Shown here: positions 1 through 5,927 of the stretch, piece after piece
How positions within the stretch are numbered: position 1 is the first letter of the stretch
How the letters are laid out: every line of letters starts with the position of its first letter
DNA from: DATMNI01 sp035570275
GTDB taxonomy: Bacteria > Acidobacteriota > Terriglobia > Bryobacterales > Bryobacteraceae
Assembly (NCBI GenBank): GCA_035570275.1
Contig: DATMNI010000001.1
Span: 1-6,096 of the forward strand
DNA: 6,096 nucleotides
Direction of reading: 5' to 3'
Translations under genes and position numbers: made by a program
Notes under the pieces: generated by a model
Database searches by the model: none
The model's input: the letters and a program-made list of their open reading frames with translations, nothing else
What the model was told of the DNA's origin: nothing

Positions 1-2
1 CC

Positions 3-281
3 GGCAAGCATCTCAAATGGCAGACGCTGTTCATCAGAGTGAAACCAGCCACCGATCACCTGCAAGCAGGCTCCGCCTAAACGGCCCCCGGGGTTCTTGA
101 CTCGCTCGATCACGTATACGCAGGCTTACCGAAAGCTCACGATCTTGATAGGCCCGCCTTCAGCAAAACGGTGGTGGCCTTCGGAAACTCGGTTATCGAG
201 TTCCGGGAAGAGTGGGCCAAGACCGCGGCACCATATATTGAACTCCTTGAGGATCTGACGAAGCGAAGGGCAACTCCCTAA
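3..281 (+). pseudogene. Interrupted coding-like frame, unknown product (left-edge partial)
   Basis: Frame 3 reads as protein-like sequence from the left edge. It begins GKHLKWQTLFIRVKPATDHL, reaches a TAA at 78-80, and continues in the same frame to a TAA at 279-281. The second part contains AGLPKAHDLDRPAFSKTVV and then an acidic/basic helical tail with EFREEWAKTAAPYIELLEDL. Codons in the second part look used: many end in G or C, and the residue mix is normal for a soluble helical C-terminus. There is no ATG, GTG or TTG start between the internal TAA and GTG 171, so the second part is unlikely to be a separate gene. The simplest reading is the tail of a gene inactivated by a nonsense mutation. 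The alternative is that one gene ends at TAA 80 and the rest is chance. I do not recognise the family. Its final stop overlaps the stop of the convergent transposase remnant. Confidence 0.3.
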
Positions 282-503
282 GCGGCCCTTCGCGCGGCAT
301 CTGCCAGCTCCACGACTTCACGCCACGTCCACGCGCGAAAAGACAAGCCTGCTGCCATCGCTGGCCTGATGCGGAGCGTCTGATGAATGCCAGTAAGTTG
401 TAAAGTGCATGTGGTGGAGCGCCACGGCCGCTTCGTGGTTTTAAATCTTCTTCGAGAAGGCATCCGCCAGTGGTGAACCGGCGGATTCCGATTCGGCATC
501 GGT
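278..503 (-). pseudogene. IS1-type (DDE) transposase, C-terminal remnant, frameshifted
   Basis: Three - strand frames read in turn give the conserved end of the transposases usually annotated 'IS1 family' in Acidobacteria and Planctomycetes. From 5' to 3' one sees RIGIRRFT (about 495-472), a frame change near 471, LADAFSKKI, an in-frame TAA at 443-441, NHEAAVALHHMH, a net +1 change near 390-404, and finally IHQTLRIRPAMAAGL followed by WTWREVVELADAARRAA and TAG at 280-278. From family knowledge, intact relatives read roughly RRFTRLTNAFSKK-EN, then a HYNF-RIH-TLR-TPAMAAG block, which matches block by block. Only the last 75 or so residues survive. The N-terminal zinc-finger/HTH part and the catalytic DDE core are absent. 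No terminal inverted repeat or target duplication is evident. The element cannot be active. Family assignment is from remembered motifs, but the run of matching blocks makes chance unlikely. Confidence 0.72.
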
Positions 504-523
504 ATGACCTTGGCGCAGTTCGC

Positions 524-844
524 TTATTGCGGGTTCAGCGAATTGGTGACGATGGTGTCCCGGTACCAAACTTCCCACGGATACTGTCCGGTTCTTCCCC
601 TCTCCTGAAGACATGCGACGCCGGCCTTTCCGAGAAGTCTGTCGCCACACCCGGCTGGAGATTTGAGCCATGCCCATTGCACGTCGAAGTAGGCGAGGGC
701 TTGCGCCTGCCTCTGCAAAGTATGCGGGCCACCGAGGTAGATGTCCCGGCTCTGCTGCAAAAGCGGTTCGATGGTATCCACCGCTTGGGAAGCTGTGTTG
801 TTCGCATAAAAGGCCGCGAGCCACAAAAGAAGAATTGACTTCAT
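524..844 (-). CDS. Small secreted hypothetical protein (106 aa)
   Basis: An intact short gene begins at ATG 844-842, preceded by a strong Shine-Dalgarno sequence: GAGGGGG at 860-854, with a 9-nt spacer. The N-terminus is a convincing signal peptide: MK, a hydrophobic stretch ILLLWLAAFY, and a probable cleavage site after SQA at about residue 20. The mature part is about 86 residues: a helical segment around DTIEPLLQQSRDIYLGG, an aromatic segment with YFDVQWAWLK, and a C-terminal block with GCGDRLLGKAGVACLQER, then GQYPWEVWYRDTI. The two cysteines there could pair after export. The C-terminal block looks like a conserved motif, but I cannot name the family. It ends 20 bp before the transposase remnant on the same strand and is divergent from the Ig-domain gene. 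The product probably acts in the periplasm or outside the cell. Overlapping frames on both strands (for example 441-920) are shadows. Confidence 0.6.
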   Translation of the reverse strand: MKSILLLWLAAFYANNTASQAVDTIEPLLQQSRDIYLGGPHTLQRQAQALAYFDVQWAWLKSPAGCGDRLLGKAGVACLQERGRTGQYPWEVWYRDTIVTNSLNPQ

Positions 845-1051
845 GTTTACCCGCCCCCTCTGAAGCGAGTTTCAACCTTCGCACATCCAACACGAGTGTA
901 GGTAGAACCAAAGGTACCAACCGGGTACTATCGGCCCAAACAGTGCCGCCCCAATTTGCGCAATTCTATAGCCGGGTAGGAAACTCAGCCTCGATCATCG
1001 GAGCGGTTCCCGGTGCTGCCTGGCCCACTCCTTTCTATTAAACCAAAGTGC

Positions 1052-1101
1052 GGCAGGTCCGGTATGGCAGGTAATCCGGTACTAAGCAGGTACTCCTGTT
1101 A
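1052..1101. promoter_or_regulatory. Candidate operator: iterated GCAGGT-n-CCGGTA direct repeats
   Basis: Two clear copies and one degraded copy of a motif sit just upstream of the -35 box. Copy 1 is GCAGGT directly followed by CCGGTA (1053-1064). Copy 2 is GCAGGT-AAT-CCGGTA (1067-1081). Copy 3 is GCAGGT-ACT-CCTGTTA (1086-1101). The first two copies also share flanking G and T bases (GGCAGGT...CCGGTAT or CCGGTACT). The position, ending 2 bp before the -35 hexamer, suits an activator or repressor array. A regulator role is inference; the repeats themselves are visible. They could also be remnants of local duplication. Confidence 0.4.
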
Positions 1102-1102
1102 C

Positions 1103-1131
1103 TTGGAACCGCCGGGTACGCGCGCTATAGT
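1103..1131 (+). promoter_or_regulatory. Sigma-70-type promoter for the Ig-domain gene
   Basis: TTGGAA at 1103-1108 (four of six matches to TTGACA) is followed by a 17-bp spacer and TATAGT at 1126-1131 (five of six matches to TATAAT). Transcription would start near 1138, leaving a 5' leader of about 29 nt before the ATG at 1167. Spacing and hexamers are close to ideal. This also argues against starts upstream of 1167, since TTG 1131 would lie in the -10 box and ATG 1140 at the predicted +1. Confidence 0.65.
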
Positions 1132-1151
1132 TGAGCCGAATGGTGCAAGCA

Positions 1152-1158
1152 AGAGGGG
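1152..1158 (+). promoter_or_regulatory. Ribosome binding site deciding the start at 1167
   Basis: AGAGGGG lies 8 nt before ATG 1167. The in-frame ATG at 1140 has no comparable purine run, so this site selects the start that also gives a clean signal peptide (MWSQLALGLLAASAALAQ). Confidence 0.7.
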
Positions 1159-1166
1159 TGTATCGC

Positions 1167-3011
1167 ATGTGGTCACAATTGGCGCTCGGTCTTCTAGCGG
1201 CTAGCGCTGCTCTGGCGCAGACGGCACCCTTGCAGATCAGCACGGTAAGCCTCCCCAATGGCACGCTTTCGGAAGCCTACTCATGCCAACTGATCGCTTC
1301 AGGAGGTTCGTCGCCGTATACTTGGGGATTGAACGGCTCGTTGCCGCCTGGGTTAGCGTTCAACGCTCTTAGCGGCCTTCTGAGCGGCTCGCCGAACACT
1401 GCAGGTACTTATTCATTAGCGATTCGTGCAGTAGATTCCAAGGGCCTGACTGCTCAGAAATCCTATCAATTGACGGTTTTTTCTGTCTTTGCATTTTCTC
1501 CAGGAGTGTCGGCTGGCAAAGTCGGCGTAGCTTACAAGAGTTCACCCATTGTGTCCGGCGGGAGCCCTCCGTACGCTTTTTCGATCTCATCGGGCACGGC
1601 ACCTCCTGGACTGTCATTCAACACTGCCACCGCAATGGTGTCCGGAACACCTTCAACGGACGGGACCTTCAAGTTTAGTGAAACGGCACGCGATAGTGCC
1701 GGGAGGTCAATCGTAGTACCTATCACGCTAACTATTGCCCCCGCATTCATTGCCGTCACCTTAACTGACGGATATGTAGGCGAAAGCTATAGTTACCCGC
1801 TGTTGAACTTGGGCGAGAATCCCTCATCTAAAATAGAAAGCCCTCTGCCTCCCGGCATAAAACTAGGCGCTTACATGGTTGCTCCCGCACAAAATGGATT
1901 CGATCAGCAATATGTCCCTGCGGTTACAGGTACTCCTGAGAAGGAGGGCGTTTACAAATTTGAGGTGCTATTTACCCTAGGGTTTCCGTTTGGTGGATCT
2001 TCTCGGTATGACTTCACGGTCAAGATTCTTCCAAAGCTGCCTCCGATCCAATTCGCGTCCCCGTTACCACAGTCGCGCGTTGCGCAACCGTACAACGCCG
2101 TCCTTCTGAGCGGAGGCCTGGCACCCTACACGTTCATTGTCTCGTCCGGTAGTGTACCGGAAGGTTTGGCAATTAGCGCCCAGTCCCTATCCCTAGCGGG
2201 CGCCCCGAAGTTCGCTGGCGATTATGCATTCACCGTGGACGCTTACGAAGCGGGAGGAAACCAGGCAAGCCAGGGCTTCCGGCTTTCGGTACTCCCATAC
2301 AAAATAGGCTCCGACAATATCGTGAATGCGGCGGCGTACACCGCTGGTCCGGTCTCGCCAGGGGAGATCTTTACCGTGTTCGGCGCCGACCTCGGTCCAG
2401 AAGCTCTGGCCAAGATGGTTCCCGATGGGCAAGGGGGGTTCGGTTCGGCTTTGTCGGGCACCAGAGTACTCTTCAACGGTGCACCGGCGCCATTGCTCTA
2501 CGTTTCCTACGGGCAGGTCGCAGCGATTGTCCCATACGGCGTGGCAGGGGCGAAGACCGTGAAACTCGAAGTTGAACGTAACGGCGTTCGGGGCGATGCC
2601 CTCGATCTTCCGGTATCCGACATTGCCCCAGGGATTTTCACCCAAAACGGGACAGGTACGGGACCTGGAGCCATCCTCAACCAGGACTATTCCCTGAATA
2701 GCGCGTCAAATCCAGCGGAACGTGGGTCCGTGGTCATGATTTACGCAACCGGCCTTGGCGCTCTCAGTACACCGAGCGCGGACGGGTCCATAGTCAAGGG
2801 TATCGCTACCCACCTGGCGCCCGTAACGGTACAGATCGGCAGCGGCAATGCGGAAGTGCTGTATGCGGGTAGTGCTCCGGGCCTAGTCGCCGGGCTTTCG
2901 CAAATCAATGCTGTGATTCCAACGGATGCGCCGACGGGCAGTAACTTGCCTATCGTGCTTGTGGCCGGAGGAATAAAGAGCCAGGCAGGTGTGGCAGTTT
3001 TCGTGAAGTGA
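1167..3011 (+). CDS. Secreted Ig-like repeat protein with TIGR03437 (Solibacter) C-terminal domain
   Basis: The product has 614 residues. Residues 1-18 are a signal peptide (MWSQLALGLLAASAALAQ, cleavage after LAQ). Four Ig-like repeats of the putative-Ig (He_PIG) type follow. Repeats 1 (about 23-105), 2 (108-190) and 4 (292-377) each carry the pattern 'Y--(Q/S)---SGG--PY-(W/F)...PPGL-(F)N...SG-P---G-Y'. Repeat 3 (193-288) keeps only LPPGIKLG and VTGTPEKEGVYKFEV and has a longer, different middle. Residues 385-614 form the TIGR03437 domain (NAAAYTAGPVSPGEIFTVFG, LLYVSYGQVAAIVPYGV, VVMIYATGLGAL, LSQINAVIPTD). In Solibacter relatives this domain typically ends secreted multidomain proteins; its function is unknown. 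No enzyme motif is visible, so a structural or adhesive role outside the cell is likely, as inference. Promoter and SD are strong. Codon use appears less GC-biased than in cinA and its neighbours, which may reflect accessory status. Confidence 0.93.
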   Translation: MWSQLALGLLAASAALAQTAPLQISTVSLPNGTLSEAYSCQLIASGGSSPYTWGLNGSLPPGLAFNALSGLLSGSPNTAGTYSLAIRAVDSKGLTAQKSYQLTVFSVFAFSPGVSAGKVGVAYKSSPIVSGGSPPYAFSISSGTAPPGLSFNTATAMVSGTPSTDGTFKFSETARDSAGRSIVVPITLTIAPAFIAVTLTDGYVGESYSYPLLNLGENPSSKIESPLPPGIKLGAYMVAPAQNGFDQQYVPAVTGTPEKEGVYKFEVLFTLGFPFGGSSRYDFTVKILPKLPPIQFASPLPQSRVAQPYNAVLLSGGLAPYTFIVSSGSVPEGLAISAQSLSLAGAPKFAGDYAFTVDAYEAGGNQASQGFRLSVLPYKIGSDNIVNAAAYTAGPVSPGEIFTVFGADLGPEALAKMVPDGQGGFGSALSGTRVLFNGAPAPLLYVSYGQVAAIVPYGVAGAKTVKLEVERNGVRGDALDLPVSDIAPGIFTQNGTGTGPGAILNQDYSLNSASNPAERGSVVMIYATGLGALSTPSADGSIVKGIATHLAPVTVQIGSGNAEVLYAGSAPGLVAGLSQINAVIPTDAPTGSNLPIVLVAGGIKSQAGVAVFVK

Positions 3012-3042
3012 GTCGGTTGCTTGCTTTCAGCGGTCAGCTAAA

Positions 3043-3073
3043 CCGAAGTTCCTAGACTGACATGGAACTTCGG
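3043..3073. terminator. Perfect hairpin between convergent genes (terminator-like)
   Basis: CCGAAGTTCC (3043-3052) and GGAACTTCGG (3064-3073) form a perfect 10-bp stem with an 11-nt loop, 32 bp after the Ig gene stop and 75 bp beyond the cinA stop. On the + strand no T tract follows. On the - strand the stem is followed by TTTAGC, a weak tract. It probably serves both convergent transcripts as a stem-loop terminator or 3'-end stabiliser, but it is not a classic intrinsic terminator. Confidence 0.5.
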
Positions 3074-3088
3074 GCTAAACCCTGGTGC

Positions 3089-3100
3089 GCCGGCGCCGGC
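3089..3100. repeat. 12-bp GC palindrome
   Basis: GCCGGCGCCGGC is a perfect palindrome (two GCCGGC units) in the convergent spacer. It could be a protein-binding site or a simple GC-rich repeat. Nothing else supports a specific role. Confidence 0.4.
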
Positions 3101-3108
3101 TAGGTTCA

Positions 3109-3140
3109 AGCTGATCCCTGATAGCTGATTGCTGATAGCT
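3109..3140. repeat. Degenerate heptamer tandem repeat (nnCTGAT)
   Basis: Four and a half units in phase: AGCTGAT, CCCTGAT, AGCTGAT, TGCTGAT, AGCT. The last five positions (CTGAT) are constant and only the first two vary. It lies 8 bp from the cinA stop codon, in non-coding DNA between convergent genes. It looks like a short microsatellite of the AGCTGAT type, possibly an intergenic repeat family. No function is evident. Confidence 0.6.
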
Positions 3141-3147
3141 TCCCTCG

Positions 3148-4398
3148 CTACCTTCCCGTCATGCGCCGCCGCAGCACATCCAGCGCCATCTGGCAGGTGA
3201 AAATCCGGATGCGCTGGCGGTCGCCGAAGAACTGCCGGTGCACCGCGTTAACGCCCGTGGCATCGGCGATCCCCACGTAAACTGTGCCCACGGGCGCCCG
3301 CTTGCTCTCCGGTACTCCAGGCCTTTCCGGCCCAGCCTCGCCCGTGATCGAGAGCGCGTACGTTGCGTTGGTGCGGCGGCGCGCGCCCGTGGCCATCGCT
3401 TCGGCCGTCTCTTTGCTCACCGCACCGTGCTCCTTCAGGATCTCCGGCCTGACTCCCAGCAACTCCATCTTCATGGCGTCGTTGTAGGTAATATAGCCGC
3501 CGGTGAAATAATCCGAACTGCCCGGCACCGACGTGAAGCGCTCGCCCAGCATGCCACCGGTGGCGCTTTCAGCCACCGAAACCGTGGCGTGGCTCTTGCG
3601 CAGCAGATCGCCCACCACGGCTTCGAGCGGATCGCCATTGCGCGAGTACAACCGATCGCCGAGCAGCAACTCGATGGGGCCGCCCACCTCGGCCAGCAGT
3701 TGCTCCGCCTCGCCTTCGCTGTTGCAGCGGGCTCGCAGGTGAATCTGCAAATCGCCGTTGGCCGCCAGGATGGTGGTGGCCGGGTTCTCGTACTTCTTGT
3801 ACACCGGCGAGATCAGTTGGTCCAGGTCCGATTCCGGCATGCCGGTCACGCGGAGAAACAATGTGCGGATTACCTGTTTCGGCACCAGGCGTGCCAGGCG
3901 CGGCAAGCACTGGCGCTCGAACATCGCCTTCAGCTCGTGCGGGGGGCCGGGCAACAGCATCGCCACGGCTCCGGATTCTTCCAGCCACTGGCCGGGAGCG
4001 GTGCCGCGGTCGTTGGGAAGAATCTCCGCCCCTGCTATCACGAATGCCTGGCGATTGTTGACCTCGGCCATCACCCGCTTCGCCTTGAGAAAGCGCTGCT
4101 TCAATGCCTCGGCGATCTCGCCGCGAAAGACCAGTTTGCGGTCCAGCGCCTGGGCCACGGCTTCGCGCGTCAAATCGTCTTCGGTAGGGCCCAGGCCGCC
4201 CGAAATAATCAGGATGGCCGACCGGGAAAGCGCTCGCCGGATGGCGTCGGCCAGGCGGTCGCGGTCGTCGCCGATCACGCACTTGGTGACCACCTCCACG
4301 CCCAGGTTGTTCAACTCGGCAGTGAGGTAGAGCGAGTTGGTATCCACGCGCTGCGGCGTCAACATCTCGGAACCGACGGCGATGATTTCAGCGTTCAT
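3148..4398 (-). CDS. cinA: CinA family protein: MoCF domain plus NMN deamidase (PncC-like) domain
   Basis: The product has 416 residues, the usual full length. Residues 1-171 form the molybdopterin-binding-like (MoCF/COG1058) domain: MNAEIIAVGSEML, DTNSLYLTAELNNLGVEV, the signature SGGLGPTEDDLTREA (66-80), and LLPGPPHELKAMF (148-160). Residues 180-250 are the linking domain. Residues 257-412 form the CinA C-terminal (PF02464) domain: VAESATGG (275-282, Ser278), VPGSSDYFTGGYITYNDAMK (Tyr305, Lys310) and a TGEAGP loop (352-357). In the family, this domain converts NMN to nicotinic acid mononucleotide in pyridine-nucleotide salvage, and the N-terminal domain has COG1058 ADP-ribose pyrophosphatase-type activity. 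The protein is cytoplasmic. ATG 4398 matches the family N-terminus; GTG 4407, three codons upstream, is an alternative. It lies 27 bp after the propeller gene, probably the last gene of the operon. Odd point: the usual TGIAGPGG loop reads TGEAGPERPG. Confidence 0.95.
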   Translation of the reverse strand: MNAEIIAVGSEMLTPQRVDTNSLYLTAELNNLGVEVVTKCVIGDDRDRLADAIRRALSRSAILIISGGLGPTEDDLTREAVAQALDRKLVFRGEIAEALKQRFLKAKRVMAEVNNRQAFVIAGAEILPNDRGTAPGQWLEESGAVAMLLPGPPHELKAMFERQCLPRLARLVPKQVIRTLFLRVTGMPESDLDQLISPVYKKYENPATTILAANGDLQIHLRARCNSEGEAEQLLAEVGGPIELLLGDRLYSRNGDPLEAVVGDLLRKSHATVSVAESATGGMLGERFTSVPGSSDYFTGGYITYNDAMKMELLGVRPEILKEHGAVSKETAEAMATGARRRTNATYALSITGEAGPERPGVPESKRAPVGTVYVGIADATGVNAVHRQFFGDRQRIRIFTCQMALDVLRRRMTGR

Positions 4399-4425
4399 CG
4401 GGCGCACTTCAGACGTCTCTTCACT

Positions 4426-5454
4426 TCAAACCAGCGCACGGCCCTTAATGCCGACATCCACGCGGTACAGCGCATTCGTGGTGGCAACCACCATGGCGCG
4501 CGATGGGCTGATCGCCAGGCCCACAATTCCGGGGCCGGAGAGGAACAGGTCGGCGCGGCGGTCCGGGTAGATGCGCACCACGCCCTTCCGGCCGGCGATG
4601 GAGGCGGCCACGTAAAGCCGGCCCTCCTCGTCAAAGGCCATGCCCTGCGGCCGGCCCAAGCCGCGGTAGAATACCTCCACCTCGCCTTCGTGCGAGATGC
4701 GGTACACGGAGTCGAAGCTCGAAGTAGTAGGCCCCGTCACATACAGGTAGCCGTCCGGACCGAAGGCCAGGTGATAGGCGGAAATGGAAGATTCCAGCGT
4801 GGCGAATACAAAGATCTGCCGGTTGGGGCTGATCTTGAAGATGGTGCCGCTGCGGTCGCCAACGTACAGGTTGCGGTCGCCATCGAAGGCGATCCCCGTG
4901 GCCACCCCCATGCCTTCCACGAACACCGACAGGTTCCCGTTGGGCGTCACCTGGTAAACGAACCCGTCGTAGCGGCTGGAAATGTAGAGCATGCCCTGCG
5001 CGTCGAAGGTCATGGCGGTGGCGTTCATCAGGTCGTTGATAAACGGCTTCATGCTGAAGTTCAGGTCGATCTTGTAAACCGCCACCGGAACCTTCTGCCC
5101 GCGCGAGCCGCTGAACGTGGTGTAAATATTGCCGAACGAATCGATGGCCGGGTTGGTTACCGGGTGCAGGCTGTCGGCGATCAGCACGCCGACGTCGCAG
5201 GCCCAGGCCTCGCTCGCCCCCGCGCCGTTCGCCACCACCAGTTCGCCGGCCGTGGCGCCTTCCGGCACGCGCGCGATCACGAAGGAATCGGAGCCAATGA
5301 TGACCGGCGCGCCCACCTCGCCAATGGTGACCCGGGGCCGGTCGGACTTGGCGAAGCCCTTCCCCCGAATTTGCAATTCCCCGCCGGCGATGGCCGCTGG
5401 GGGCGTAACCTGAGAGATTTGGGGTTTAGGATCGGACGATTTCCGGAGCGCCAT
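4426..5454 (-). CDS. IPT/TIG domain plus six-bladed NHL/SMP-30-like beta-propeller protein
   Basis: The product has 342 residues. Residues 11-88 form an IPT/TIG Ig-fold: ISQVTPPAAIAGGELQIRGK, then PRVTIGE, ending VVANGAGASEAW. From about 92 to 335 there are six repeats with the NHL/SMP-30 look 'GIAFD-DGNLYV----G-I-KI-P-G---VF'. Clear examples are ATAMTFDAQGMLYIS (146-159), ATGIAFDGDRNLYVGD (185-200), YHLAFGPDGYLYVT (227-240) and PQGMAFDEEGRLYVAA (269-284). No signal peptide or membrane segment is visible, which is unusual for this domain pair; it may be cytoplasmic. SMP-30-type metal and lactonase residues cannot be confirmed, so catalysis is not claimed. ATG 5454 lies 2 bp after the pgpA stop (TAGttATG), fitting translational coupling. 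ATG 5475 (seven more residues, overlapping pgpA) is an alternative; neither has a good SD. Position between pgpA and cinA gives no clear functional hint. Confidence 0.85.
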   Translation of the reverse strand: MALRKSSDPKPQISQVTPPAAIAGGELQIRGKGFAKSDRPRVTIGEVGAPVIIGSDSFVIARVPEGATAGELVVANGAGASEAWACDVGVLIADSLHPVTNPAIDSFGNIYTTFSGSRGQKVPVAVYKIDLNFSMKPFINDLMNATAMTFDAQGMLYISSRYDGFVYQVTPNGNLSVFVEGMGVATGIAFDGDRNLYVGDRSGTIFKISPNRQIFVFATLESSISAYHLAFGPDGYLYVTGPTTSSFDSVYRISHEGEVEVFYRGLGRPQGMAFDEEGRLYVAASIAGRKGVVRIYPDRRADLFLSGPGIVGLAISPSRAMVVATTNALYRVDVGIKGRALV

Positions 5455-5456
5455 AA

Positions 5457-5924
5457 CTAATACAGATTGAAACATCCCGCCGCGAATAACACAAGCGCCG
5501 CGTAGATCCCGGCCATGACGTCGTCCGCGTTAATGCCCAGGCCGGCCGGTAAAGCCTCCAGTTGGCGCACCGGCGGCGGCTTGAAAATGTCGAACAGGCG
5601 AAACAGGGCGAGGGCCAGCGCGTAACTCTTCCAGTTGAACGTCCGGGCGCCCGCCAGCGTAATCCACTGGCCCAGAACTTCGTCGATCACCACGAACTGC
5701 GGGTCTTTGGTTTTGTGAGCTTCGGCGGCGGCGCCCGCGGCCCATACGGCCGGACCCGCGAAGGCCGCGGCCAGGATGAGGAAGTGCCACCAGGCGAACC
5801 CCGCGTATTGGTGCAGAACGACGCCAATGGCCAGCGCCGCCACCGACCCGGCCGTGCCCGGGGCCGCTGGTGCATAGCCGCATCCGAACCAGGTAGCAAG
5901 GGTGAACGCTAGTTTAAGCCGCAT
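5457..5924 (-). CDS. pgpA: Phosphatidylglycerophosphatase A
   Basis: PgpA dephosphorylates phosphatidylglycerophosphate to phosphatidylglycerol at the inner membrane, the last step before cardiolipin. From ATG 5924 the product has 155 residues, near the family's usual size. Family blocks in order are ATWFGCGYAPAAPGTAGSVA (10-29), DPQFVVIDEVLGQWITLAGA (74-93, with the conserved D81-E82) and the C-terminal FRLFDIFKPPPVRQLE (108-123) followed by GLGINADDVMAGIYAA (128-143, D134-D135). Hydrophobic stretches near 25-38, 44-64 and 136-152 suit membrane segments. In-frame starts upstream (ATG 5981, GTG 5990) would add residues encoded by the inverted repeat and lacking family resemblance, so I prefer 5924, although no strong SD is visible before it. 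It is the first visible gene of the pgpA-propeller-cinA cluster; the promoter must lie in or beyond the repeat, or transcription comes from the gene upstream. Confidence 0.93.
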   Translation of the reverse strand: MRLKLAFTLATWFGCGYAPAAPGTAGSVAALAIGVVLHQYAGFAWWHFLILAAAFAGPAVWAAGAAAEAHKTKDPQFVVIDEVLGQWITLAGARTFNWKSYALALALFRLFDIFKPPPVRQLEALPAGLGINADDVMAGIYAALVLFAAGCFNLY

Positions 5925-5927
5925 GGG

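Larger units (their letters stand above)
845..1166. other. Divergent intergenic region
   Basis: About 320 bp separate the small secreted gene (-) from the Ig-domain gene (+). The pentamer GGTAC recurs five times here: 913-917 (within GGTACC), 924-928, 1078-1082, 1089-1093 and 1115-1119. The right part holds a direct-repeat cluster and a promoter, listed separately. On the - strand I see only weak promoter-like matches for the small gene (for example GATAGT at about 931-926), none convincing. I see no coding signal; the frames across it lack starts and codon bias. Confidence 0.5.

Noticed and set aside
470..838. A 122-codon + strand frame opposite the small secreted gene
   Set aside because: No signal peptide, SD or motif; it is the antisense of a better-supported gene.
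441..920. A 159-codon - strand frame
   Set aside because: It overlaps the small secreted gene out of frame. Only its last residues (LADAFSKKI) are meaningful, and they belong to the transposase remnant.
1131..1166. Upstream starts (TTG 1131, ATG 1140) for the Ig-domain gene
   Set aside because: TTG 1131 is inside the predicted -10 box and ATG 1140 is at the predicted transcription start. ATG 1167 has AGAGGGG at the right distance and begins a clean signal peptide.
2193..2645. A 150-codon - strand frame inside the Ig/TIGR03437 gene
   Set aside because: It lies antisense to the highly characteristic TIGR03437 region and has no recognisable motif.
3569..4282. A 237-codon - strand frame inside cinA
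   Set aside because: It is an out-of-frame shadow, rich in Arg, Pro and Gly, overlapping the conserved CinA blocks.
3238..5460. A 740-codon open frame on the + strand, antisense to cinA and the propeller gene
   Set aside because: Its translation is rich in His, Arg, Gln, Val and Ala without domain motifs, which is typical of the antisense of GC-rich genes. Both opposite-strand genes carry clear family motifs across the same DNA.
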